A stretch of 64,000 bases of DNA from Ceratorhiza oryzae-sativae. Lineage: Eukaryota; Basidiomycota; Agaricomycetes; Cantharellales; Ceratobasidiaceae. Under the pieces are notes generated by a model that worked only from the letters and a program-made list of their open reading frames with translations, was not told where the DNA came from and searched no databases. A program made the position numbers and the translations under genes. The stretch is from positions 744,001 to 808,000 of the forward strand of contig JARWMV010000232.1 of the NCBI GenBank assembly GCA_030998015.1. Direction: 5' to 3'. Each line of letters begins with the position of its first letter. Position 1 is the stretch's first letter. Shown piece after piece: positions 45,101 to 56,345 of this stretch.

Positions 45101-46308
45101 GAAGGCTATATCACCGTTGAAGGAAACGCGGGTGATCGGTATGTGCCTTCGTCAGAATCTTTATCCTACTTCTGATTGCCGGTCAATGCAGCAATGATCT
45201 CAAGGCTTGGCATGGCGGCGATGCTCTAGTAGCAGCAGTTGCGGCTGTTAATAAGAACACCATAGTTGTAGTGCATTCAGTCGGCCCTATCATAATGGAA
45301 TCTTGGATTGATCACGTCAATGGTAATTATATGCTACCCACGTTCTTGGTCCATCAGCTCATCCCGTTTCTAGTTACCGCTGTGCTTTGGGCTGGATTGC
45401 AGGGGCAGGAGGCCGGCAATGCTGCTGTCGATATTCTCTGGGGTGCCGTCAACCCTAGTGGCCGCCTTCCCTATACCATCGCCAAGTCCGCTTCCGACTA
45501 CTCAGCCTCCGTCATTACCAATGGTGGTGGTATTGTGCAAATCCCATACGCTGAAGGGTTAGTTAATGTTAGGTGTATGCGCAAGACGATATACTGACTA
45601 AGCGGTTTCGTGATGAAGATTGAAGGTCGACTATCGCGCATTCGATGCCAACAACATTACTCCTCGGTTCGAATTCGGATTTGGCCTATCGTAAGTCTAG
45701 AGTCGTGATTTGATGTAATCGCGATATTGAGACAGATCTGTTAGATACACCACATTTGTTTACTCGAATTTGGTAATCACCCCAGGCGCATCCGGGGGAA
45801 ATCCACCTACTGGGCCAGGCAGCTCGTTGAGTAGCTGGCAAGTCCGTTGCTATGCAAGTGGTTATCGGTTCTAACGCTTTACGGTAGGTTCCAGGATCCT
45901 TGGGTTAAGGTGTCATTTACTCTCAAGAACACCGGTTCCGTCGCAGGCACAGAGGTGGGATGATTTAGTGCGAAAAATTAGCCATTTGTGCTAAATATCT
46001 ACCTATATTAGATTCCGCAACTTTACATCTCTCCTCCAAGCTCGTCTGGCGAACCTCCGAACGCGCTGAAGAACTTTGCTAGTGTCGCGCTTGCTGCGGG
46101 TGCGTCAACCACGGTATCGATGACTCTGAGCAGGTATGTGTACCAGTGTATATATTATGATGAATTGGTCTAATCAGCCTCCCTAAGGTATGACCTTTCA
46201 TATTGGAGCGTTGGTGCTCAACAGTGGTCTTTGATTACTGGTACAACCGGCATTTGGATCGGGTCTAGCAGTCGCAACAAGCAACTCAATGGATCTGTGA
46301 CTATCTAG
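42159..46308 (+). CDS. Secreted beta-glucosidase, N-terminal CBM1 plus GH3
   Basis: A highly split gene (about twenty exons). [20 protein letters not shown] is a signal peptide. It is followed by a cellulose-binding CBM1: [31 protein letters not shown], with its four cysteines. After a Thr/Ser linker comes GH3: [96 protein letters not shown] and [20 protein letters not shown] (nucleophile Asp in SDW). The second GH3 domain has [45 protein letters not shown], then a C-terminal fibronectin-III-like domain ending [11 protein letters not shown]. It hydrolyses cellobiose and other beta-glucosides outside the cell. Exons of 4 and 12 nt are required to keep the frame. Confidence 0.9.
43709..43712 (+). 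other. 4-nt microexon (AACT) in the GH3 gene
   Basis: Intron 43649-43708 ends CCCTTTAG, and intron 43713-43766 begins GTAAGC and ends AAAAG. With AACT the reading is [18 protein letters not shown], matching GH3 enzymes. Without it the frame shifts. Confidence 0.6.
44138..44149 (+). other. 12-nt microexon before the GH3 catalytic aspartate
   Basis: Introns 44085-44137 (GTGAGT...ATATAG) and 44150-44201 (GTACGT...CATAG) flank ACGTGATGTCTG. The join gives GFQGYVMSDWWATH. The nucleophile Asp codon is split G|AT by the second intron. Confidence 0.72.
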
Positions 46309-46479
46309 GCATTTGTGAGGCTACGGTGTATTCCATACAATTGAAACACGAGTCAATTGCATCTGTTGTGGGGGTGAATGTAATAAGAACATATCCATTG
46401 AACTTCAAACTCGTACAAACTGTGATTCGCGGAATTCAACCATACTCAACCACATTCATGCTTAGCGCCGACCTCAGCC

Positions 46480-47440
46480 ATGAGCTCCTCGTCTAGCCAT
46501 AAGCAGAGACTTAATGTCAAAGATGCAAAGAGGCTCTTACGAGATGCATACACTAAAAACCCTAACCCGTCTGCTGCACAACTGAACCGGATTGCGGATG
46601 AAATAGGGAGATCTGTGGAATCGGTTACAAAGTGGTATGTGCTGCATCCAGATGTTGCACGACAATGATTCGGATTAAACTAAACGCCAGGTTCGAAAAG
46701 GAGCGGGGCTCCTCACAAAAAGCTGCACCAGAGCTGGTATCGCAAAAGAATCGCTCCCGAGAGCGTTCTCAATCCACAATTGTGAGTAGCTCTTGGTGTC
46801 CATGTCACAGACCTCTGACTCAGCCCGCCAGTCGAACAAAGGCACACCTGGAAGTAACACACCCAAGGTATCCGAACTGCCTGCACCTTCGGTGCTGAAT
46901 CCCAAGCGACATGTTCCAGCACCAAAGTCAGGCTCTCCCACCGCACCTGAGTCAAATTCCACAAAACAGCCACCCCCTCACAAAGGCCGCCCTCAGACAA
47001 CTGTGGTCGGACCGGAAGCCTTTCATGAGACCCTATCTTCATCTACGCAGCCCCAACCGGCTTCGGCCCAGGTCGCAACTTCTCAAACGACCCCAGTAGA
47101 AGCATCCACTCAACCGATTTCCTCCAACACTGAGGGAAAAGAAAGGGAGGGGGTCTTTTCAACAGGTGAACATCCGTTGTTGTTCCAGTATGGAGCTACT
47201 AATCTTACCGGGCCGTTTTCAGTCAATATCGGAACGGAGCAACAGAACGTCATAGTGGATCAGCAGATTCTGCAGGATGAGGAACCACCCCGCGACTTAG
47301 CCCTCAACACCAACAGCTCCCCGGTTGCCTTTGAGGGCGTAACTAAACTGCAGCATGAGCTACATTGCGCGATGCATATGTATTACCAAGCTAGCCAAGG
47401 ACTCCCCATGACACTCCCGGACTCACTATCATCAAAATAG
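46480..47440 (+). CDS. Homeodomain-like protein with truncated recognition helix
   Basis: The first exon (46480-46634) encodes a homeodomain start: LNVKDAKRLLRDAYTKNPNP, then QLNRIADEIGRSVESVTKW, covering helices 1, 2 and the start of helix 3 up to Trp48. A 56-nt intron at 46635-46690 joins W to FEKERGSSQK, so the usual WFxNRRxR reads WFEKER. The DNA-contacting Asn51 and following arginines are missing. The remaining protein is low-complexity Ser/Pro/Thr/Gln, ending in a short helical block (VTKLQHELHCAMHMYYQ). A second, 29-nt intron (46782-46810) or a frameshift is needed to join both reading frames. DNA binding is doubtful. It could be a decayed regulator or a dimer-forming partner. Confidence 0.6.
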
Positions 47441-47502
47441 CAAACTCTAAGTCTGGTATCAAGCATTAGAGTGATATTATGTTATGTGTACGACTTCGAT
47501 GA

Positions 47503-50347
47503 CTACCATAATGTAACAGGCTTCCAAGCTCCGGCCTTTCTCGTCTCCCAATAACCCCCTTTGTATCTCCATTCTCCATCCGCGTCCTGTTCAAACCACT
47601 GCGGAGTCCACACCTCCCCAGCGGCATCTCGGTTTCGTTTCCTTTCACGCTGTGCTTCCTCAACTTGTATCTTTAATGCATCCGCCTCGTCTATTCGACC
47701 CTCTTCCATCGCGCGCTGGTCTGGTCGCAGTCTGGAATCGGTCGGAGGCAATACTCCTTTGAGATCCGGTGTGATTTCGTTGAGTGTGATAGCAAAGGAC
47801 GTAAAACCGTAATACTGGTCGGCGTACGAAGGGAAAGGGTGAGGCCTCCACAAAACCTTCAGATGGGAGCCAGAGGAGTCCAGCTGCTGTGATATTCCCT
47901 CATGCCATGTTCCCTCGAGTTTAGAAACCGTCTTCGAGTCGGGCGAGTGAATAACTCCGGCAACGTGGTTCAGAGTCGAGCCCCAGAATCCACCTTCCTT
48001 AAAGTCCAAGTCGCAGCGGAAACCTGAAGTTGATGTTATGGTCATTGGCCCGACATGCTCAAGGTACCTGTTTCCAGCGATAAGGTTTCGCATAAATGAA
48101 GAAGGCTTCTGCCAAGAATAGGTCTCTTCGCCAATCTTGACATGTGCAGCACCCATGGGTATAATCTCGAGGGATTTCCCTGTACACAGCAGAGCTTAGT
48201 TGCCGGTAACTCAAAGCGAGATAGGTCTCACATACCCCAAAACTTGTTCTTTGCACCACTGGTGCACCAAAACTCCCAGCCTTCTCCTTGAGCGTGGCAG
48301 GCCATGATCGGTGGATGGTGACTAACTTTTTCGGCTACAAAACCGAGTCGAGTATCCTCAAAAGTCTCTCCGAGCATAGGATTACTTAGGTTTGTAGTCA
48401 GTCCTAGTCCGATAGTGGCATTAGCACGCGGATCACTTACAAAGGCTTGCGGCTTGCTCGGTGCAATGTACATGCATAGCCCGAAATAGCAAAAGCGGCA
48501 ACAAGTGCGATTCGGTCGACTGAATCCGGAGTATTTGCAGCGTCGTCCAGGAGGTTAACATATTCAACGTCTTCGGCCAGCCTAGATTATCATAAACAAA
48601 TAAGGTTCGCGGGGGTGGGTGAAGTCATGGCATACCTTTGAAGTACACTTATGGGCTCGTTGAAGCTGACTGGGAATGACACAGTTGAGAGATCCTTTGA
48701 ACAATGGTAAGGTTTCAGTTTACAAAGACTATCCAAAACGGAAATCGCATACCTTGCCGACGTTCTTCTTGAGCACCGAGAATAAACTTCCTTCTTCTCC
48801 ACTCGTCGGCGCAGGCAATCTGCTCCGACGAACGACCGCAGAATCGGGTTTGGCGGCACCTGTTTCGGTAGCAGTGGGTATAGGTACAGATTTCTCCAGC
48901 TCGTCAGCCGAACTTTCTCCATCGTCGGCAATCTCATCTTCGTCCTCGTCCTCTTCCTCTAGGTCCGAATGTCGACTATTGCCACCGAGCTCGCTCGGAT
49001 CTTTCTCGTCCAAAAAGAACTCATCACCCCCTTCAGGAGCATCATACCACACGCTCATTTCGCTCGCTAGCGTGGCCATGCTGAGTCTTCTCGTGCTCAT
49101 GACCGAAGTCGTCGATCTTGTTCGCGAAAGATCAACAGCTCCGAGACGAGGAGACACCGCTCGCGGGGTTGTGCTCCGGATTTCCATTAGAGAGACGAGC
49201 GCGCCGTGCTGAGTTCGGAGAGTGGCAACTGTGCTCGTAAGATACGAATGGACCGAGGAAGAGGTTATCGAGTTTGCAAAAGATACGCGAGGGGCGTCTG
49301 AATCTAGAGCTGAAACTGATTCGATAGGAGTACTGGGGAATTCCGTAGGAGGGGATGCTAGAACTAAAGGGGCGATCGAGTTAGGATTGGAAGGCGTACA
49401 CCGCTTTGTAGCACAAACCTTTCTTATGATGAAAAAGTCCAAACAGTCCATCCTTATCTTTCTCCTTCTCCTTTTCCTTAGGTTCTTTGTCTTTCTTAGA
49501 CTTAGACGACGGATGCTTCTTCTTTGGGTCATCCTCTTTGACCATCGTGATCGCTTCTTCGAGCTCTTTTAATGTCTGAAACATCCGTCAACTAAAATCT
49601 ATTAAGGCTGTCAATCAAAGAAGTATAGTCCAGACCTTGTTCATTTCACCAAGTAACGCTAGAGCTTTGTGATCCGTCACGAATCCAATAGTCGCCGCAC
49701 GACTATATGATCGAGTATGCCCATGCCTGACAGGACCCGCAGGCTGAACTGGCGCAGGCGGCTCCTCAATTTCGTCCGTGATGTTGACAAACTTTCTATG
49801 TTATCCAAGTAAAAATTATTTAATTTTTTTTTTTACAAAATCGAATATTCGTGTTGCTCTCTCACCGACATGCTCCAATCCAAACGTCGAAATCGTCCTG
49901 TGTGAGTGCTCGCACGTGAAACGTCGACGTTCCGGAATCAATGTGAATGTCTCTCCGACGCACACTACTCGACAACGACGCGTGTCCGAGCAGAATCGAG
50001 TCTCGCGTAGGAGACTTGGGATCAAACTAGATGAAATGTCAGAAGTGGAGTATCGCCCGACCATCTATGACGTACCGAATACGATAAAACGCCTGAAACA
50101 GTGAGAACGAAATATCGGCGAGCATAACCTGTTCCCCACAATATAAAAAAAACGCGTTCATTGTCATGCTACCGCCTTGGAGCTTACCCTGCATCTTCTT
50201 TCTCCGTTTCTTCAATAGCCATCCCCGACACAAGACATCTCCCGAGACTGCCGCGTCGGGCATACTCGCGTTGACATGCACCGAATGTGCCAAGGCATCT
50301 ACTCCCTGACGCGAGTCGTACGGTGGTTGTTTCGGGGTTGTGGCCAT
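47503..50347 (-). CDS. PH-domain oxysterol-binding protein (Osh3-like)
   Basis: Starts [18 protein letters not shown] at 50347. The PH domain is rebuilt from several exons: [66 protein letters not shown] and [10 protein letters not shown] long charged and serine-rich linker follows, with lysine runs ([20 protein letters not shown]) and acidic stretches. The lipid-transfer domain has [40 protein letters not shown] and SHHPP (signature EKVSHHPP). Further on are [15 protein letters not shown] and, at the end, [20 protein letters not shown]. Such proteins exchange sterol and PI4P at ER-plasma membrane contacts. It converges with the homeodomain-like gene, leaving only about 60 bp between the stops. 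Confidence 0.88.
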
Positions 50348-50752
50348 GGTATCTGTGATGCGAGATGATGATAGGAGCCCGGCCGCCGGCTACAGCAGGG
50401 TGCAGTTTATAAACCCCTTGGTTTAAAAATCAGGATCTCCTAGGATTGAACGTGTGCGGAGAGCTCAGTTTGCGAGTTGGACCGCGAGCAGTTTGGGAGT
50501 CACCGGTTGAGGTACGGTCGATGAGCTCACTTGCGCATTTCAGGGGTGTTGCTCTTGGCTGTTGAATAGAAGCGCGCGCCTAGGTGATTTGGGTTTGAAA
50601 CTCGACACGGAATATAATGATACGACAACACAAGGTACTTGCAGATAAGACAACATGAAAAGATAAATGAACGGATGCTCTCGGAGATTATAACAAACAG
50701 GAACGAAAGCGAGATTATAGCTGAGGCTAGCACTAGCATAAATACTCGGTGG
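50348..50752. other. OSBP promoter and ERF4 3' flank
   Basis: About 400 nt between two minus-strand genes. The minus-strand frame here encodes hydrophobic runs only because it is AT-rich, and the ERF4 reading ends at 50753. No gene is seen. Confidence 0.45.
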
Positions 50753-52120
50753 TTACTGTGTTGAAACAGGTTAGCGGTTGATCCGAAACGAATATAGAAG
50801 GCGCGCACATAATACTCGATTTCCAGCTACACGAGATCTCAGTTATTTAAAAGGGATCGGGAGAAGAAAGAAGCCACTCACGAAAAGAAAAGCAGACCTT
50901 TGCGGCCAGAGAATGTTCAGACCTTGCGGGTTGTAGATCTCGCGATTCAATTGATCAATGAGAAGCCGCAATCGTTGCATTTCCTGTTCGAGGTTGGCTC
51001 ATTAGTTGATTGTTTGATGGGACACGCTAGACTTACTCGGTCATAGTGCGAAGGGATAAATAGAGTGGAGATGTACAGTGTAAGAATACCGACAGCATTG
51101 TGCACGAAACTGGGGAACAAGCGGTGTGCACTAATCAGGATCTCGTTGATCTGGTTCATTGATTCCTGGTGTTGCACTGGCGTAACCTGTAGCTCGTGTG
51201 AGTCTAGTCGAACTGGCGAAAAAAAACCAGGTCACCTACCCGGCCTTCGAGCTCAAGTGGGAACGTGGGATGGAACCTGGACCAACTCAACACCAACTCA
51301 CATGTGAAAAAACCCAACAATAGACTCACTGCACGAGCTCCCCTCCCGAATAATCTCTCTCTATTCTCAAGATCTCTCTGGGGTAATGAATGCCAATCTG
51401 ACCAACAGGATCAGATCCGTACGCAGAATCCAACGGCGGAGGACCATTGTAGTACGACGAATGCGGCGGCCGACGTTCCCTATTTGACCTAAACCCGCCA
51501 ATCAACCAACATCCCACAGTGGAAAAAAAAAAAAAGAAAACGAAAAAAAAGAAAACACGCACCCATGCTGAGTATGCCCCTCGCCAAACGGCAACACCTC
51601 CAACGGAGCTGGCACACGCCCACGACTCCTCACGCTCCCCATCGGGTCCTGAGACTGAGGCGGCGGCAGGTGGACCCGGCCGGGCGCGGTCTCGGCGACG
51701 GCCAGCGGGTGGAGATACTCTCCTTCTCCCAGTCCAACAACCACAGCCCCGCTCACGTCCTCGGTGGACGCAAAGTCCAGGTTGACGTCTGGGCTAGGCT
51801 CGGACCCGCGTGCGTTGTCAGGCTCAAAACTCGACCGCCTGCTGCCCTTGCCACCTCCTTCGTGGTCGTCGTCGGGCATTCCCGATGCAACGTCGTGTGG
51901 AGGATCTGCAAAACGAGAGAAAACGAAAGAAAGAAAAGAAAGACCAATTAGATTTTCACACTTGGTAACGCAAAACACCTAAAAACCGAAACATACCCGC
52001 AGCGGTGTCCATGGCGTGGAGGCGAGCCGCAAACTCGGGAGAAGATAGAGTGTGATGGTGATCGTCCGGGGACCAAACGGGCACAGAGCTGAGCGTGACG
52101 GTTTCCGTGTTAGACGTCAT
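50753..52120 (-). CDS. ERF4: Erf4/Golgin A7-family subunit of Ras palmitoyltransferase
   Basis: Starts MTSNTETVTLSSVPVWSPDD at 52120. A disordered N-terminal part follows (DPPHDVASGMPDDDHEGG onward). The C-terminal half is the Erf4 domain: GIHYPREILRIERDYSGGEL, VQF, FPLELEGR, VTPVQHQESMNQINEILISA, FVHNAVGILTLYISTLFIPS, EMQRLRLLIDQLNREIYNPQ, GLNILWPQRSAFLF and LEIEYY. A final 53-nt intron (50756-50808, with CTAAC branch) brings a TAA directly after LEIEYY, the usual end of these proteins. Erf4 partners the DHHC enzyme Erf2 to palmitoylate Ras at the ER. The hydrophobic FVHNAVGILTLYISTLFI segment is membrane-associated in the family. Confidence 0.87.
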
Positions 52121-52524
52121 CCCATGACGGGGTCGCGGGCCGCGGTCGAGGTTGTCCTGGAGAATAATAACCCGCGCTTGTCATGGTGCGGCACTTGTTT
52201 GATAGTTGCCGGCATTTGCAAATCTGGCTCAGCCTACGGACAGCTGCGACGCTGGCGTGATTTTTCTCAACACATCTGATTGCATAACCCACGCTACGCT
52301 CTCCAAGACCGAAGCTCCCGAGAGGAGATCATATCATTCGATCCCGACACGGGAAAATAACACAACATATCGGAGAGCAAACATGGATGGAATATAGACA
52401 TGGTATTCTCGAATGTAGACACAGGCATATATAAACCAACAACATATGAACCAAGTCGGAGAGGGGAAAGAAAATATCAAGTGATTCTCGTCAAGGCTTA
52501 AAAAAAAGAGAGAATATATCTTAT
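52121..52524. other. Gap between ERF4 and CYC8
   Basis: About 400 nt holding the ERF4 promoter and CYC8 3' flank. It is AT-rich near 52380-52520. No gene is seen. Confidence 0.45.
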
Positions 52525-55500
52525 TCAAGCGTCGGCGTGCATGGGCGAGCCAGTGCGAGAAGCTCCACTGCGCTCGGACCGACCGTCATCTGCAGCGCCC
52601 TCACCAGAACCGCCCTTGCCACTTGGAGCGCGCGGCGAATCCGGGGGTGGGGGCAACGTCGCAATGGGCGGCAGTGCGGGCTCCTTGGGCGACTCGCTTA
52701 CCCGAATGTCAGCCAGAGGGTCGAACCGGCCGCGGCCCATGCCAATGTTCGGTGACGAGCGAGCATCGGTCGACGGCGGTGGGGGAAAGACACTCGGTAC
52801 CGGATTCATGACATCGACTCGGCTTCGCTTCGACTCGACCGGCGGATCCTCGTCCATTCCACGCTTCAACGACGGCGTCTTGTCCCTCGGCTGGGAGGAC
52901 CCACGGCGCGGGAAGGGGCTCGGGGGCGAGCGGTTGCTCGTCCCGTTTCGGGCCGACTGGGGCGAAGACGGATGAGCGATAGACGAGCCAGGACGATAGG
53001 GCGGAGATGGGCGCTGGCCAGCAGTTGACACGGGTGGAGAACGAGTCGTGCTCGACGGCGGCGGGAACGCGTCGTGGCGAGAGTCGCGCATATGCATACT
53101 GGGAGATGCGATCGAGTGAACAGACGCAGTTCGGGGACGTGCCAACGATCCAGGCTTGGCCGCCGAAGGGCCCTGAGAAGAGGCCAGGCCGATCAGCGCA
53201 TCTGCCGCACCACCAGCATCATAATCCTCGTCAACGACCCTGTGAGGAGGTGCCATCGTGGGGCTAGGCGTACCGCGAGACCTCGCAGATCCATTCGACC
53301 CAGATGCCGAACGCGTGTGGTTCCCCGCACCACTAGGCACAGGCGGTGGTGGAAGCGAGCTCGAGTCGTTGAGCGTGACCTTGAATGTCGAGTGTTGCTG
53401 GGAGCCATTGTTTCCGGGACCTGGCGCAAGCCGGGGAGCCGACATTTCGCGCTCAGGTGGTGCAACACTATTTTCACGTGCACCGCGCTTCGCGGGAAGC
53501 TTCCTGTCTTTCTTGTCCTTGGTACCAGGTGCGGGAAGTGGCTCGCGGTTCGCTTGGGTGGTACGCCGACGAGAGGCCTTGGAACCAGACTCGGCTCCCG
53601 GAGCACGGGCCGCACCCGCAGGGGCAGGATGAGGGCTCTCAGAGCCGTGCGAGGGTTCCGGACCTCGTTGCCCGCGCCGTGGACCGTCCGGAGTCGCGCT
53701 GTATCGGTCTGCTTCTGCTGGATGGGGCGTTGGTGCATGACCCTGATCCTCTGGCCAATACTCACGCCTGGGAGCATCCTGATCAGCATCCATTCGGGGA
53801 TCATATCGACGTGAGCTTGCAGGGCCGACATCTCGAGGGGCAGGAGAATGCTGACGCGATGGAGGCTTGAGCGGACCACCACGCTCGCGATCGCGATCCC
53901 AGTAAGCACCATAGGGTGCTGGAGCTCCAGGAGCGAGAGCGGGTGGATATGGCGAACGGCCCTCTGTCGACGGGCGCTCGGCTGGCGGTGGAGAGCCACG
54001 ACGAGGGTCGTAGCGACCTTGCAGAGGCGTCACTGGTGAAGATTGCCCTCCGCGAGGATAAAACCGATCAGACGCTTGTTGGTTGAGGATTTCGACCTTG
54101 ACACGCTCGGCGGTGCTCGGGCCTCGTTGGCGGCTGCTGCGGCTCTCGCGATCAGAGTCCCGGTCCCGACCATCACGATCACGATCACGTTCACGCTCAC
54201 GCCCAGCCCATTCTCGGTCTCGGGGGGGCTCCCCACCAAGGTAGCCGTTGTAGCCTTGCGGAGGAGCAAAGTTGCTCTGGCTCGGGCGCGTCGAGAAGGT
54301 ATTGGCAGGTGGAGGACCACGCGGGGACGGGCTCCGAGTGCGACGCTCTCCGTCGGCGAATGCAGACCCAGCAGCACCAGAGAGGCTAGGTGGAGGCGGG
54401 AGCTGGGTCGGGTTCGCGTTTGGGCCCTGGGATTGAGGGTGAACGAGTAGCAAAGAAGAGGGAGCAGGAGGGGCACGATCCATGTCCATGGGTGCGAGCT
54501 GATTACTCGAGCCACGACCAGAGCGCTCGTCAAGTTGCACCGGCGGCGGGGCACGGAACGGCGGCGACACAGGGCGGCCATTGGGTGCGTTGAGCGCAAG
54601 AGCTGGAAGTTCGCGAACCGGTCCCCCATCCGGGCCACGCGAGTCAGGACGGGCCGGGCGAGGTTGACCTGGAGCGCCAGTGATGGCACCGGCCACACCT
54701 CCAGTGAGCGGAGGCGGGGGGCCGACATTGGCGCTGCCTCCGTGCATTGGGTTAAAGGGACCATTTCCGGCATAGGCAGTTGGGTGAATATCCTGAGGGC
54801 CGGGCGCAGCCGGAAGAGTGCCCCCGTTGGCCTGGACATTGCGAAGCAAGTTTAAGCGCTGGGTGATGTGCGGGTTTCCTGGGTCGAGCTCCGCGGCACG
54901 GGCGTAAGCGTCGATCGCATCCGATATCTGATTGTTGCAGCTCTCGTAGAGCGACCCGAGATCAAACCAGACTTCTGAAATGTACGGATTGATACGGATC
55001 GCCCGCGAATAGGCATCGAGAGCGTCGCGGAATTGGTTGATGTTGTAATAGAGAACACCAATACTGCACCAGAACGTGGGATTACGCCCATCGCGATACA
55101 CAGCCTGTTGGTATGACTCGTACGCCTTTTGATATTTTTGGCCAGCCATGTAAGCCCGGCCGAGAAGGTACCAACTTTGGGCGTCGCTAGGGTCTATGGT
55201 AGAATAAGTAAAATGCTGTGCCAGGCACAAGAGGTGTCATACCCGACTCCAGGCTCTTGGTGATCAACATGATGGCCGTCTCCTGGTTGGCAAATGATGC
55301 ACCAGCCTGGTGATAGAGCCAACCGAGCTGCTGCAGGACCTTGGCGTGGTTGGGGCTGTCCTTGAGGACACGCTCGTATGCATCTTTGGCAGCATTGTAC
55401 TAGGACAAGTTAGGCAATGGGGCATGTGCGTTTCTATGCCACTCACGTCTTTCATCTGTTCATACACATGACCAATCTGGAACCAGATGTCAATGTTGGT

Positions 55501-56345
55501 CAAAGGAGTTGGCGGGTTCCTGTGGATTCTGTCAAAGCACTAGACAGGATGTCAATCGCACGTCAGATCCATCAGGAAACCGGGCCGACCTTGAGACTTT
55601 CTTCGTATTTTTGCTGTTGCTTGTAGATGATGCCAAGACGGAAAAATATTTCGTCGGCCTTGTCAAAGTCCTTGTCCATGCGAAGGACGCTGGAGAAGGC
55701 TTCTTCTGCGTGCTCGAGCGAGCCATAGCGGTCATAAAGGATTCCGATTCCGTACCAAAGTTTCGGGTCCTGGAGCTATTGAATGAGTGTGAGCCATGGG
55801 ATGGCTGTATTTGAAATATAGGCCTACCTTTGGATTGGGAAGATAGTACAAAGCCTGCTGATAGGCAGAATAGGCATTCTGCAGATCGTCCTGCATGAGG
55901 AAGCAGTGGCCGAGGGCGCTCCAGACATCGCCGTTCTCGCGCTGGAGGCTGAGGACACGCTGGAAGTAGTCGATGGCCTGGGGCCCTGTCAGATGAGCGC
56001 ACATGACACACACACAGGGCAGACTTGCCGTAGGATAGTTTTCGCGAACACGTGCGATGCCGGCGATCTGGGTGAGGCCAGCGATCGAATGGGGGTTGTG
56101 GCGAATGGCGTGTTCGTATGCGGCGAGTGCACGGTCGAGGTCGTTCATCTGTTCCGCGACGGCGCCTGCGGGAGGATGAGCGGGAGACGCGGGGGAAACT
56201 CGGGGCGGGGGGACGCACCGATGAGGAGCCATGTCTGCTCGTTGGCCTGGGCAAGCTTCTGGAGGGCGGGCAGCTGGCTCGCAGGGTGGGGGATGACGGG
56301 GGCGGGTGGGGCGGCGGGGCCGGAGCGGACGAGGGCGGTGGCCAT
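52525..56345 (-). CDS. CYC8: TPR transcriptional corepressor Cyc8/Ssn6
   Basis: The best start is the ATG at 56345 (MATALVRSGPAAPPAPVIPH). It leads into LQKLAQANEQTWLLIG, then exons carrying the TPR array: AVAEQMNDLDRALAAYEHAI, AIDYFQRVLSLQRENGDVWS, ALGHCFLMQDDLQNAYSAYQ, LWYGIGILYDRYGSLEHAEE, IWFQIGHVYEQMKD, SWYLLGRAYMAGQKYQKAYE, TFWCSIGVLYYNINQFRDAL and VWFDLGSLYESCNNQISDAI. About ten TPRs match Cyc8. The long last exon is a disordered Pro/Ser/Arg/Gly-rich tail of about 750 residues, ending GSPMHADA. With Tup1 it forms the general corepressor recruited by DNA-bound repressors in the nucleus. A longer N-terminus cannot be excluded, since the frame stays open upstream in very GC-rich DNA. Confidence 0.9.

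Noticed and set aside
50527..50752. Hydrophobic C-terminal extension of ERF4
   Set aside because: A 53-nt intron with CTAAC branch ends the protein at LEIEYY as in the family. The hydrophobic frame is AT-rich 3' flank.
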